A DNA stretch of 37,141 nt from Synergistaceae bacterium. GTDB lineage: Bacteria; Synergistota; Synergistia; Synergistales; Synergistaceae. Made by a program: the position numbers and the translations under genes. The notes beneath the pieces are model-generated. The model saw only the letters and a program-made list of their open reading frames with translations. It searched no databases and was not told the origin of the DNA. Positions within the stretch are counted from its first letter, which is position 1; every line of letters begins with the position of its first letter. Of the stretch, positions 14,904 through 23,600 are shown in pieces. The stretch spans positions 1 to 37,141 of the forward strand of contig JAISYM010000057.1 of the NCBI GenBank assembly GCA_031269875.1, written 5' to 3'.

Positions 14904-17690
14904 TTACAATCCGGCCGTACCCATGCCGTTTATTATCCGATCCAGCATCTCGTCTATCGCCGTCATATAGCGCGATATCGCGCCTACCCCCTGCTGAAAC
15001 TTTATTATGTCCATAAGTTCCTCGTCGGTGTTGACGCCCATGACGGAGTCGCGCAGCGACTGAATCTGATCCGCGACGTTAGTCTGCGCCTGCATCATGT
15101 AGTTCGCCGTATACCCCTGTACCCCGAGATCGCCCATCATGAGCCTGAAATACTCGTTGAAATCCGCTGTGCCGGATTCGAAAACCTTCGTGATCTTGAG
15201 CTGCGCGAAGCGCAGGGCGTTAGAGCCATCCCCGGCGCCTGCCGTGTGCCCCGACCCGTCTCCGGACGCCGCCGCAATAAGGCTCGGATCCTTCACGACA
15301 GCCGCGGAGAGCGCGAACCGGCTGAGATTCGACGCGCCGTACCTGGCGCTGATGTGATCGAAAAACGCCGTACCGGTCGTCTCAGCGTTATCCCCGATCC
15401 CATGTCCGGCGTAATGTACGGCGTTGCCCTCCGTCACCATCTCGTAGACGATGTCGTCCAGATAGTCCTCGAGGCCTAATATCATGTCGTCGCGGCTTTC
15501 CAGCATAGCGAATATCTCGCCGTTCGTGATATGCGCCTTCACCTGGATCAACGTGGGATCGTTGGTCGAAAGCGCCGTGCCATCGTCGGAATAGTGCGTA
15601 TTGAGGCCGTGCAGGTTGAGACGTATGCCGGTGCCGAAACGGTCCAGCTCGTCCGCCATCCTGTTCACCCACGTGAAGCCGCTCGTCCCCGTGCCAGTCT
15701 TGAATATCCTGGCATCCTTGAAGCTGTTGCTCTCGGAGAGAAAGTGCTTCCCGTCGTATATGAAATAGGCGTCGTCCACGTACACGTCGCCCGTGCTTCT
15801 GTTTATTATCGTGGTCGTTGCGCCAGAGGCCGTGTTCATCTGCATATAGCTCGTCGCAGGCGTCGCGCCGGTACCGTCCGGGGCGTCTATAAGGCCAAGG
15901 AGGACGGCGGCCGATATGTTGCCAGTCACCCCGCAGACGTTGCCCGGCAGGACGTTGATCCTGTTCGCCTCGCCCGAGACGTTGCTCGTGAGCGCCAGGT
16001 AATACGTGCCGTCAGGCTCCCTCACGACGTTCGCGTGCAGCCACTCCTCCGGGGACGACGGCGCTGTGCCGGGCGGGTTTGTGGAGTAGAGCGGGTTGTC
16101 GCCCAAAACCAGTTCGCTCTTGTAGACGGCGTTGATCTTGTTGGCTATCGTCTCGAGAGAGTCCTCCGGCTTGACGGTTATCTCGACAGCCGGGTTCTTG
16201 TTAGCGATGCCCATCTCCTGCGCCAGATTTCCGTTGAAGTCCGTTATCGACAGCAGATGCCCCCTCATCTCGGCGTTGTTCGCCCCCTCGATCGTGAGCG
16301 ACCCGTTCGCGTCTACGGTGGAGAGAAAAGCGTTTTGGGTGCTGGATGGGAGGATTATTGAGTCTATAAAATTGCTCAAATCTTGCAAGGTCAAATCTGT
16401 CCCGCCGGTAGGGGAAAAAGACGAGTCAACGGTGCCGTTAGAGGCCGAAAAATTCCAAGCGGAGCCGTCAAATTCCACCTTGATATACGTCTCGAACTCG
16501 CCAGCCGCGATCCTGAACTCGTAGGTATCGCCCGCGGACGCGGATGCGCCATCCCTCAAAACCCCGCCGGTGTCGCTGTAGCTCTTGCTCAGCGCCTGCA
16601 CCCCGGCGTTGCCGACCTGGAGCGAGAACGAGCCGTCTATGCCGAGCGCCTGTGTCTTGTCGTATATGTAGCCTAGCCGCTGACCGCCTGTCACCGCAGC
16701 GCTCGCGGCTCCGCCCGCCATCCAGGTCATGCCGTCGGCCAGGCGCTCGACGAAGAGCTCGTGAACGCCGTCCCGCGCGCAATCCCCGGGAGGCGTCGCG
16801 CCGCGCTCTATCACCACGGAAGCGACGTCATATCCGTTTACGACGTGATCGTACTGGTTGTACTCGACCTGCACGTCGTAATATCCGTAGTTGCCGACCA
16901 TAGGAACCAGCACGAGATGCCTGGTGTTGGTCAGATCTCCCTTGCAGTTGTAGTGCGCCGCGCCCTGCACGAGCAGCTTGCCGTTCAGGTCGATCTTGTA
17001 ATCCCCGTCCGCCTCGTCGAGCGCGGGGCTTCCGACAGTGGCCCCCGTAAGCTTGCAGAGCCTCTCCGCTAAGGTATCGCGCTTATCCATCAGGTCGTTC
17101 GGATTCATGCCGGCGTTCTTGGCTTGCGATATCTCACGGCAGAGAACGGCTATGTCGTCTATTAATTGATTGGCTTCTTTGACCATATCATATATTCTTT
17201 CGTTCAAGACGCCGCGATATTCGTGATAATTCTTTCGCATGTTCACGACGGTCGTGATCATGCTCTCGGCGTCCGCAAGCATCGTCTCGCGAACCGTCTC
17301 CTCCTCGGGGTTCTTGTGAACGTCCTCGACTCCGGTCCAGAACGTGTCCAGCGCGGTCTGAAACGTCCCGTAGTCGAGCGAGCCCAAGTAGTACTCCATG
17401 TTCGCGATATTAGCGGCCTTCGTCTCCCAGTACCCCAATGTCGGGAGTTGGGCGCGGTACTGCGCGTCGAGGAATATATCGCGCATCCTGGTGATGGAGG
17501 TGACGTCCACCCCCTGGCCGACCCACACGCCTCCTTCGTTTATGGAGCCGTTCGCGGCCACGTTTACCCGTTGTCTCGCAAAACCCTCCGTGCCGGCGTT
17601 CGCAATGTTATGCCCGGCTGTCTCTATTCCTCTGGTGTAATAGCTCAGGGCCACGCTTCCGGTGGAAAGCCCCGCAAATAAATTACCCAT
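14904..17690 (-). CDS. flgK: Flagellar hook-associated protein 1 (FlgK), downstream copy
   Basis: Hook-filament junction protein. The N-terminus has the rod/hook family signature (LSYYTRGIETAGHNIANAGTEGFARQ, residues 15-40), followed by the MRDIFLDAQYR block typical of FlgK. The C-terminus has SVMGVNTDEELMDIIKFQQG and DEMLDRIINGMG, the classic FlgK ending. At 928 aa it is much longer than enterobacterial FlgK (about 550). The extra part (about 330-720) includes a Flagellin_IN-like unit around 500-570 (VEITVKPEDSLETIANKIN) and a segment with DVYVDDAYFIYDGKHFLSES. It lies 24 bases after the other flgK copy; the two are clear paralogues throughout. Confidence 0.93.
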   Translation of the reverse strand: MGNLFAGLSTGSVALSYYTRGIETAGHNIANAGTEGFARQRVNVAANGSINEGGVWVGQGVDVTSITRMRDIFLDAQYRAQLPTLGYWETKAANIANMEYYLGSLDYGTFQTALDTFWTGVEDVHKNPEEETVRETMLADAESMITTVVNMRKNYHEYRGVLNERIYDMVKEANQLIDDIAVLCREISQAKNAGMNPNDLMDKRDTLAERLCKLTGATVGSPALDEADGDYKIDLNGKLLVQGAAHYNCKGDLTNTRHLVLVPMVGNYGYYDVQVEYNQYDHVVNGYDVASVVIERGATPPGDCARDGVHELFVERLADGMTWMAGGAASAAVTGGQRLGYIYDKTQALGIDGSFSLQVGNAGVQALSKSYSDTGGVLRDGASASAGDTYEFRIAAGEFETYIKVEFDGSAWNFSASNGTVDSSFSPTGGTDLTLQDLSNFIDSIILPSSTQNAFLSTVDANGSLTIEGANNAEMRGHLLSITDFNGNLAQEMGIANKNPAVEITVKPEDSLETIANKINAVYKSELVLGDNPLYSTNPPGTAPSSPEEWLHANVVREPDGTYYLALTSNVSGEANRINVLPGNVCGVTGNISAAVLLGLIDAPDGTGATPATSYMQMNTASGATTTIINRSTGDVYVDDAYFIYDGKHFLSESNSFKDARIFKTGTGTSGFTWVNRMADELDRFGTGIRLNLHGLNTHYSDDGTALSTNDPTLIQVKAHITNGEIFAMLESRDDMILGLEDYLDDIVYEMVTEGNAVHYAGHGIGDNAETTGTAFFDHISARYGASNLSRFALSAAVVKDPSLIAAASGDGSGHTAGAGDGSNALRFAQLKITKVFESGTADFNEYFRLMMGDLGVQGYTANYMMQAQTNVADQIQSLRDSVMGVNTDEELMDIIKFQQGVGAISRYMTAIDEMLDRIINGMGTAGL

Positions 17691-17714
17691 CGCTTTTCTC
17701 TCCCCAACCCCTCA

Positions 17715-20360
17715 TCACAGACCGACCCGCCCGACGCCGTTTATTATCTTGTCGATTACCTGGAAAAGCGTCGAGATGTACTGGGACGACTTGTTGAACT
17801 GGTTGTTATGCTCCACAAGGCTCAGCATCTCCTCGCTGGAGTTGACGCCCATCACGGACTGCCTTTTCGCGTCCACCTGCTCTATAATATAATCCTGCGT
17901 CGTGAGGGAGGATATGGCGCGCGCTCCCAACGCGCCCAGGTTGGCCTCGAAATCCCTGTAGAGGTTGTTGAAGTCCGCAGTGCCTCCCATAAAGAGCTTC
18001 GCTTGCTTGAGCTGGGCCAAAGCGATTGCGTTCATCCCATCGCCAGTCGTATGTCCGTTCCCGTCGCCCGTCGAGACCGCGACGCGGCCCGGGTTGAAGA
18101 AAACATCCTCATCTAGGGAAAGTTTGCCGAACGCGCCGTATTTGCTCGTGATTACGCCGAAGAACTTCATCCCCGTTATGCCGGAATAGCCGTCAGTCCC
18201 GTAGCCCGCGTAGTGAGAGGCGTTGAACTCAGACGCCAGCTTGTACATAATGTCGTCGAACGTGTCCATCTGACTTAGGAGCGTGTCGTCGCGGAGGCTG
18301 AGCGTCGCCATTATCTCCCCGCCGCTCAGGTGATGCTTCGCCGAAATCGTCGTAACATTGCTCCCGGGGCTGAGGTTCCCGCCCGCGCCGTTTAAAAACA
18401 GCCTGACGCCCGTGATCGCGTCCTGCAGCGCTTCAGCCTCGGCTATCCCTTTATCCGGGACATAGCGGGCTTCCTTGAAAGCGTTCGAGACGGACAGGAA
18501 TCGCTTGCCGTCCACTATGAAATAGGCGTCGTCAACGAATACGTCGCCGTCCGTCCGCGTCGTCACAGTCCCGCTCTCTCTGTCAATTTGGATGTAGCTC
18601 GTTGCGTCCTCTACGAGTCCGAGCCTTTGCGCCGCCATCATCTCGCCGGAACCGGAGCCGCAGACGGAACCGGGCAGGACGTTTATCCGCGCCGCCTCCC
18701 CCGCTGTGTTGCTCGTGAGGCAGAGGTAATACGCGCCGTTCGCGTCTATCTCGACCGAGGCGTGAAGCCACTGGTCGGGCGAGGACGGCGCGGTATCCGG
18801 CGGGACCGTGGTATAAAGGGGCGTTCCGTCCTCTTTGGTCTTCGACGTATCGAACTTGTACGCGTTGTTTATCTTGTTAGCTATCTCCTGAAGCGTGTCC
18901 GTCTGCGACACCTCTATCAGCACGATAGGGTTTTCGTTCGCGAGGCCGTTCGACGCGGCGAGGCTCCCGATCATGTCCGTGACGGAGATGAGATGCCCCG
19001 AAGACGACTGATCGGCGAATTCGCCCTCAAGTATGAGCGCGCCATTCTCCTCTTTAGCGGAGATGTTCCCGTCGTAATTATTATCAATAAATGATTTGAG
19101 GTCACTCACAGTAAGCACCCCTGCCGTGCCTGCCATTGGCGGATTGCCCAGATTGTCGCTGATTTGCCAGTCGGTTCCGCCCCATTCGAGAGTAATCGTG
19201 CTCTCGAAATCGCCGGCGGCTATCCTGAACTGGTACTTCTCGGGTTCTCCCGCGCCCGGCGTGCCCAACACCCTGCCCGTTGTCCCGTCCGCGTTAAAGG
19301 CCTGGCTGTAGATTCGGGCTCCGTTCGAGCCTACCTGAAGGGCAAACGATCCCTCGATTCCCACAGGATCGGTAGGCAATGCCGGCTGTACGCGTTCTTG
19401 GCCCAGACCGACTGTCCAGAAGAGTTCGTCGGCCGTGCGGATCACCTCCAGCGTATGCGTTCCGCCAAGCGAGCAGACGCCCGCGTCCTTAGCCCCCTGC
19501 TCCACAATAGCGCCGGCAACTTCCGGGTTGCTCGTCACGTCGTACTGATTATATTCGACCTGTACATCGTAGTAGCCATCGTTCGCCTGATTGCCGACCA
19601 GCATGAGGTGTCTCGCCGACGCGCCCTGCACTATGATCCTGCCGTTCAAAAAAATCTTGTAGTCGCCGTCCATCTCGTCCTTGGATGTACCGACTTCAGC
19701 GCCGGTGAGACGAATCAGCTTGTCGGCCAGGAGGTCGCGCTCGTCCAGGAGCGCGTTGGGCTCCCCGCCGGCCTGGCGCACCTTGCGGATGCCCTCGTTC
19801 AGTATCGCTATGCGGTCGATGTAGGAGTTGGCGTCCTCAACCATCGACTCTATATCGCGGTTCAGCTCCTCGCGGTACGCCGCGTAAGACGAATAGAGAT
19901 CGCCCGTAAACTTAGCCAGCGTGTCGGCCTCTTGGAGAAAAGCGTTCGCGATGGACGCGTAACCCTCCTCCGGACGCTTGCTCACCTCCTGCAGAGCGGC
20001 CCAGAAGGAGTCAAGGAGATTGTTCAGGCCCAATTCGTTTGTATTCACGATAATTGTGCCGACGCGTGTAACGCCGTTCGCCGTCGTCTCCCAGAACGCC
20101 TGATCGACGGACGCCCGCCTGTATTGCGCGTCGAGGTACATATCGCGCATACGCTCTATCGCGGTAATCTCAACTCCGGTGCCGAGATAGCTCACGTTGA
20201 CGGCCGAGACGAGTCCCGGAGCAGCCTGCGCGCTTACGACCTGGCGGCTGTAACCCTCCTTGGACATGTTTCCTAAGTTGGTACCGCTTATCTCCATGCT
20301 TTTCTTAAAGAACTCATTGGCCCTGCGCCCTGTCTCGATGCCGTGATATGTGCTGACCAT
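17715..20360 (-). CDS. flgK: Flagellar hook-associated protein 1 (FlgK), upstream paralogue
   Basis: Second FlgK (881 aa) with the same layout as its neighbour: N-terminal MVSTYHGIETGRR and NLGNMSKEGYSRQ, then MRDMYLDAQYRR; middle blocks such as PGTAPSSPxxWLHA-type, INVLPGSVCG and DVFVDDAYFIVDGKRFLS; and C-terminal SVMGVNSSEEMLSLVEHNNQ and QVIDKIINGVGRVGL. The usual NIAN rod signature is changed to NLGN and the last block to EHNNQFNKSSQY, so it may be functionally specialised. I chose the ATG at 20360, with GGGGG 7 bases upstream; a TTG two codons earlier is possible. It is the first gene after the sigma28-type promoter at 20425-20451. Confidence 0.92.
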   Translation of the reverse strand: MVSTYHGIETGRRANEFFKKSMEISGTNLGNMSKEGYSRQVVSAQAAPGLVSAVNVSYLGTGVEITAIERMRDMYLDAQYRRASVDQAFWETTANGVTRVGTIIVNTNELGLNNLLDSFWAALQEVSKRPEEGYASIANAFLQEADTLAKFTGDLYSSYAAYREELNRDIESMVEDANSYIDRIAILNEGIRKVRQAGGEPNALLDERDLLADKLIRLTGAEVGTSKDEMDGDYKIFLNGRIIVQGASARHLMLVGNQANDGYYDVQVEYNQYDVTSNPEVAGAIVEQGAKDAGVCSLGGTHTLEVIRTADELFWTVGLGQERVQPALPTDPVGIEGSFALQVGSNGARIYSQAFNADGTTGRVLGTPGAGEPEKYQFRIAAGDFESTITLEWGGTDWQISDNLGNPPMAGTAGVLTVSDLKSFIDNNYDGNISAKEENGALILEGEFADQSSSGHLISVTDMIGSLAASNGLANENPIVLIEVSQTDTLQEIANKINNAYKFDTSKTKEDGTPLYTTVPPDTAPSSPDQWLHASVEIDANGAYYLCLTSNTAGEAARINVLPGSVCGSGSGEMMAAQRLGLVEDATSYIQIDRESGTVTTRTDGDVFVDDAYFIVDGKRFLSVSNAFKEARYVPDKGIAEAEALQDAITGVRLFLNGAGGNLSPGSNVTTISAKHHLSGGEIMATLSLRDDTLLSQMDTFDDIMYKLASEFNASHYAGYGTDGYSGITGMKFFGVITSKYGAFGKLSLDEDVFFNPGRVAVSTGDGNGHTTGDGMNAIALAQLKQAKLFMGGTADFNNLYRDFEANLGALGARAISSLTTQDYIIEQVDAKRQSVMGVNSSEEMLSLVEHNNQFNKSSQYISTLFQVIDKIINGVGRVGL

Positions 20361-20392
20361 GATCAATCCCCCTAAACGCGCAAGACATAAAA

Positions 20393-20424
20393 TAACGAAG
20401 GAAACAAAATTGCCTCCTTCGTTA
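20393..20424 (-). terminator. Hairpin between flgN and flgK, abutting the flgK promoter
   Basis: TAACGAAGGA and TCCTTCGTTA form a perfect 10-bp stem around a 12-base loop, followed on the minus strand by TTTTATG. The T-run is short, so termination may be partial. The 5' arm begins at the base next to the -10 element of the flgK promoter, so only transcripts coming from flgMN would contain the full stem. Confidence 0.6.
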
Positions 20425-20451
20425 ATATCGACAGCGCGCGCCGGAAACTTA
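20425..20451 (-). promoter_or_regulatory. Sigma28 (FliA/SigD) type promoter of flgK-flgK-flgL
   Basis: On the minus strand TAAG (20451-20448), 15 bases, then GTCGATAT (20432-20425), against the SigD consensus TAAA-N15-GCCGATAT. Predicted start is near 20418. The location 5' of late flagellar genes and near flgM fits a class 3 promoter. Confidence 0.75.
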
Positions 20452-20506
20452 TGGTTATTTTTAAAAATTTGGAATATATCTTGAAAAGGTTATACCGATT
20501 GTATTA

Positions 20507-20977
20507 TCAGATCTTGGTGTCGAACGTCCCCATCGCCCCGACGCCCATCGCTTTCTGGCTCAGCTTACGCCACTCGCTGATCATCATCTCGTTGAGCGTC
20601 TTTGCTTCATCCATCAGACGGACAAGTATAGACATCTCCATCTTGAGTTTATTTACGGTCCGCATCATTCTTCCGGCGGATTCATCCACAAGCGCGGCCT
20701 CAGCGGGGCTATCGGCCTTAAGCGCTATGACGATCTCAGAGACGATGGGCTTACAGCCGAATACGTCCGCAATATCGCCCGCCACTCTCGAACGCTTCGT
20801 CTCTATTGCCTGGCACCGCACGGCGACGTGCCGCAGCTCGGACATGAGCTCCTGCAAATCCGAGAGGCGCCCTCCTTTGAGCGCCTCTCGTTGCTTAACT
20901 GTGTTATCCAACAGCTCAGACAAGATCTCATCTTGTTTGAGCATCGTGTCCGCCAGCAAGACAGCCGTTGACGACAT
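20507..20977 (-). CDS. flgN: Flagellar export chaperone FlgN-like protein
   Basis: FlgN-type proteins bind FlgK and FlgL in the cytoplasm and deliver them to the flagellar secretion gate. This 156-aa protein is almost entirely helical (heptad-like from residue 5 to 65 and 100 to 140), which fits the family. The family has little sequence conservation, so the call leans on size, helical character and context: directly after flgM and before flgK. GAGG lies 5 bases before the ATG, inside the flgM 3' end, and no base separates the genes, implying coupled translation. Confidence 0.82.
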   Translation of the reverse strand: MSSTAVLLADTMLKQDEILSELLDNTVKQREALKGGRLSDLQELMSELRHVAVRCQAIETKRSRVAGDIADVFGCKPIVSEIVIALKADSPAEAALVDESAGRMMRTVNKLKMEMSILVRLMDEAKTLNEMMISEWRKLSQKAMGVGAMGTFDTKI

Positions 20978-21265
20978 CTATTCCTCTATTCTGTTAATAC
21001 CAGCCCAGACCAGACGCTTCGCGAGGGCGTCCAGGTCTATGCTGTACGAACCCTCTTCGATCTGACGCTTCAAGTCGCCCACTCTGTCCTCCCTGACATC
21101 GGGAATTTTCGCGAGTTCGTTTGAAATGTTCGCCATCTCCCTGGCGAACGAACTGACCGCAAGACCGTCCTGCGAGAAGGCGGTCTCGTCCTGCCTTGCA
21201 CCCTTCTTCAGCTTGATCCCGCTTGCCGGACTGACTCCCGATATGTCATTAATTTTTTCTATCAT
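20978..21265 (-). CDS. flgM: Anti-sigma28 factor FlgM
   Basis: FlgM holds the flagellar sigma factor inactive until the hook is complete and FlgM is exported. The 95-aa protein has the expected disordered polar N-terminal half and the conserved C-terminal sigma-binding helices (about residues 58-90; RVGDLKRQIEEGSYSIDLDALAKRLV). Its ATG has AGAGG 9 bases upstream. It lies about 40 bases after a strong sigma28-type promoter, so FlgM would be under the control of the sigma factor it inhibits. Confidence 0.92.
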   Translation of the reverse strand: MIEKINDISGVSPASGIKLKKGARQDETAFSQDGLAVSSFAREMANISNELAKIPDVREDRVGDLKRQIEEGSYSIDLDALAKRLVWAGINRIEE

Positions 21266-21306
21266 CGCACTTCACCTCTTTAGGCGGAAACTTCTTGTTA
21301 AACCTA

Positions 21307-21333
21307 TTATCGGACGTGCCGCGCAAATCTTTA
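21307..21333 (-). promoter_or_regulatory. Sigma28 (FliA/SigD) type promoter of flgM-flgN
   Basis: On the minus strand TAAAGATT (21333-21326), 11 bases, then TCCGATAA (21314-21307). This matches the enteric consensus TAAAGTTT-N11-GCCGATAA at 14 of 16 positions with the exact spacing. Predicted start is near 21300, leaving a leader of about 35 bases before flgM. Confidence 0.85.
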
Positions 21334-21384
21334 TGCCAAATTACTGAGACAAAGATCGTGCGGCGCGTACCGACCGCCATAACT

Positions 21385-21660
21385 CTATTTCAAAAATCCG
21401 CCGCCTGTTACCAAATTGAACATACCGCACTCGACGAGATAATTGATCTTCCTCTCCTCTATGTCCAGGAGCTTTGATACCTCCGACACGCTCAGCCTTC
21501 TGTCGGGATTGTCGCTCACCAACCTTCGGACTTTCCGGTAGACTATATCTTCTTCGGCAAGGCAATCCAGACATGTAGGGCGTTTTCCAGCCTCCTGCAC
21601 AAATGCTTTCCCGCAGAAGGCACACTTTACCAGGTCAAAACTTCGATCTTCCATGTTCAT
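21385..21660 (-). CDS. YvyF-like flagellar operon protein, zinc-finger/MerR-like HTH
   Basis: Small protein (91 aa) with a zinc-ribbon-like CAFCGKAF...CLDCLAEE pair of CxxC motifs (about residues 13-40), followed by a helix-turn-helix-like segment (LSVSEVSKLLDIEERKINYLVECGMF, about 56-81). This layout and its place between comF and flgM match the YvyF (TIGR03826) group, which sits beside comF and flgM in Bacillus. Its molecular role is not settled; DNA or protein binding affecting flagellar gene expression is plausible. The start overlaps the comF end by 26 bases; an ATG two codons later is equally well placed behind GGGGG. Confidence 0.8.
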   Translation of the reverse strand: MNMEDRSFDLVKCAFCGKAFVQEAGKRPTCLDCLAEEDIVYRKVRRLVSDNPDRRLSVSEVSKLLDIEERKINYLVECGMFNLVTGGGFLK

Positions 21661-22324
21661 CCCCCACCCCAGCCCTGCTCCAGACTATAGCCCCCGTCAC
21701 TACGGCGCCCGCAGCCTCCAGCGCCCCTGCAGCCGCCCTCATCGTACCGCCGCTCGTGTAGACGTCGTCCACCAAGAAAACTCTAACGCCATCTAAAGCG
21801 CCGGCCGCAATCATCGCGTCCTCAGGGAGCGGCGTCCTTTCTCTCCCGGATTTGAGGGCTTGCCTGGAAAGCGCGATCTTCCACTCAAGAGCCCTTACTG
21901 TGTCAAGACGCCAGACCTTGCCCGCGCCCCTTGCCATTAACTCCGCTTGATTGTAATCCCTCTCGCTTGATTTGTGCAAGGGGACGGGTACCAGAAAATC
22001 AGCCTCCGGGCGGGCGAAACGCGCCGCCAGCGTCTCGCCCATCATGCCGGCGACGCGGCGCGCGTTCTCGTACTTCATAATCTGCACAAGCTCCCTTGCC
22101 GCGCCAGAATAGAACGAACCGGCGCGAACGAGCGCCCCTTTGTGCGCGCCGCATGGCGAGCCTGTGCCGCACTCCAGACAAAAGAGAGGCTGCTCGCTGA
22201 TGAGGGTCTCCAGGCAGTCCCGGCACACATGGACGCCCAGCCTTCCGCATATCGGGCACGAGATCGGCCAGAGCAGATGCGCCAGCGCGCCGGTTACAGC
22301 TTCAGATAAATCAGACCAGGTCAG
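21635..22324 (-). CDS. comF: ComF-family phosphoribosyltransferase-like protein
   Basis: Member of the ComF/GntX group linked to DNA uptake or purine-related functions; in competent bacteria it acts on imported single-stranded DNA. It has two zinc-binding regions near the N-terminus ([15 protein letters not shown], about residues 23-37; [11 protein letters not shown], about 49-59), [20 protein letters not shown], and the PRPP motif [13 protein letters not shown] (about 182-194). The frame has no ATG near the expected N-terminus. I placed the start at a CTG at 22324, overlapping the metK stop, giving 229 aa, the usual size. A GTG about 23 codons further upstream, inside metK, is the alternative. 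The start is therefore uncertain, but the product is clear. Confidence 0.85.
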   Translation of the reverse strand: MTWSDLSEAVTGALAHLLWPISCPICGRLGVHVCRDCLETLISEQPLFCLECGTGSPCGAHKGALVRAGSFYSGAARELVQIMKYENARRVAGMMGETLAARFARPEADFLVPVPLHKSSERDYNQAELMARGAGKVWRLDTVRALEWKIALSRQALKSGRERTPLPEDAMIAAGALDGVRVFLVDDVYTSGGTMRAAAGALEAAGAVVTGAIVWSRAGVGDEHGRSKF

Positions 22325-23529
22325 GCTAAGGCTTCCGCGTCGCGCCGAATGCCGTTTGCCCTGTCCGTGTCCTCCCACTTGGGCGCGGGAACGAGGTCGT
22401 TCCTTCCCATGTGGCCGTAGGACGCAATCCTTCTGAACTGCGGCTTGCGAAGATCGAGGTCTCGTATAATCGCGGCGGGCCGGAAGTCGAAGTGTTTCCG
22501 AACGAGCTCCGTAATCTTGGAATCGGCTATTTTGCCGGTGCCATGCGTATCCACCATTATCGAAACGGGGGTCGCTACGCCGATCGCGTAGGCAACCTGT
22601 ATCTGGCACCTGTCCGCGATGCCGGCCGCAACTACGTTCTTAGCGGCATAACGCGCCATATACGCCGCGGAGCGATCGACCTTCGTCGGGTCCTTCCCCG
22701 AGAACGCGCCGCCGCCGTGCGGCACCACCCCGCCGTATGTATCCACTATTATCTTGCGCCCGGTGAGCCCCGAGTCGGCCTGCGGGCCGCCAAGCACAAA
22801 GCGCCCTGTCGGGTTCACGAATATTTTTGGCTTCCCGTCAAGGAGCTCCTTGGGAATCACGGGGCGAATGACATGCTCTATGATATCGGCCTCTATCTGG
22901 CTCTCGTCTACGGCCGGATGATGCTGTGTACTGATCACCACCGTATCGACCCTTACAGGCTTCAGACCTTCGTACTCCAGCGTCACCTGCGTCTTGCCAT
23001 CCGGCCTCAGGTACGGCAGGACGAGATCCTTGCGGATCTTCGCAAGGCGTCTTGCCAGCTTATGGGCCAGGTCTATCGGCATCGGCATCAGGGAATCGTT
23101 CTCATTGCACGCGTAACCGATCATCATACCCTGGTCGCCCGCGCCTATCCGGTCGATATCCTCGTCCGCCATCTCGGATTCGCGAACTTCGAGCGCTTTG
23201 TCGACACCCCTGGCGATATCCGGCGACTGCTCGTCTATCGCGGTTACGACGGCGCAGGTGTCCCCGTCAAAACCGTACTTCGCCCGCGTGTAACCGACCT
23301 CTTTGATCGTGCCGCGGACAATCTTTTGGATATCGACGTAGACATTCGTCGATATTTCGCCTGTCACAACCACAAGACCAGTACTGACGAGCGTCTCGCA
23401 CGCGACTCGACCCATAGGTTCCTCGCCGAGAATCGCGTCCAAGATGCCGTCGGAGATCTGATCCGCGAGTTTGTCTGGGTGTCCTTCTGTCACTGATTCG
23501 GACGTAACGAGATACCTCTCTTTGCTCAT
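22321..23529 (-). CDS. metK: S-adenosylmethionine synthetase
   Basis: Makes SAM from methionine and ATP; cytosolic tetramer. Motifs visible are [15 protein letters not shown] near the N-terminus, [12 protein letters not shown] (ATP-binding hexapeptide region) and [16 protein letters not shown] (P-loop-like block), and the length of 402 aa is normal. I chose the ATG at 23529 because GGAGG lies 8 bases before it; an ATG at 23544 falls inside that Shine-Dalgarno. It starts 71 bases after the GNAT gene and overlaps comF at its 3' end. I saw no SAM-sensing riboswitch in the short upstream gap. Confidence 0.97.
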   Translation of the reverse strand: MSKERYLVTSESVTEGHPDKLADQISDGILDAILGEEPMGRVACETLVSTGLVVVTGEISTNVYVDIQKIVRGTIKEVGYTRAKYGFDGDTCAVVTAIDEQSPDIARGVDKALEVRESEMADEDIDRIGAGDQGMMIGYACNENDSLMPMPIDLAHKLARRLAKIRKDLVLPYLRPDGKTQVTLEYEGLKPVRVDTVVISTQHHPAVDESQIEADIIEHVIRPVIPKELLDGKPKIFVNPTGRFVLGGPQADSGLTGRKIIVDTYGGVVPHGGGAFSGKDPTKVDRSAAYMARYAAKNVVAAGIADRCQIQVAYAIGVATPVSIMVDTHGTGKIADSKITELVRKHFDFRPAAIIRDLDLRKPQFRRIASYGHMGRNDLVPAPKWEDTDRANGIRRDAEALA

Positions 23530-23600
23530 CGAATATTCCTCCATATCTGTTATTCAGAGTCTCTTTCTTGAAGCGGCTTTATAATAATACATTGACGCCG

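Noticed and set aside
19164-20276. Plus-strand frame of 370 codons opposite flgK
   Set aside because: GC-rich antisense shadow of a real gene; composition rich in Arg/His/Leu and no motif.
20372-20407. Eleven-codon leader peptide from a TTG behind AAGGAGG, stop overlapping the flgK Shine-Dalgarno
   Set aside because: The predicted start of transcription at about 20418 leaves the Shine-Dalgarno at the extreme 5' end, and the AAGGAGG is explained by the hairpin arm.
22411-23496. Long plus-strand frame opposite metK
   Set aside because: It mirrors the codon periodicity of metK, whose motifs are complete; the antisense protein has no recognisable domain or Shine-Dalgarno.
23530-23600. SAM-sensing riboswitch before metK
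   Set aside because: The gap is only about 70 bases and shows no helical layout of SAM-I, SAM-II or SMK types.
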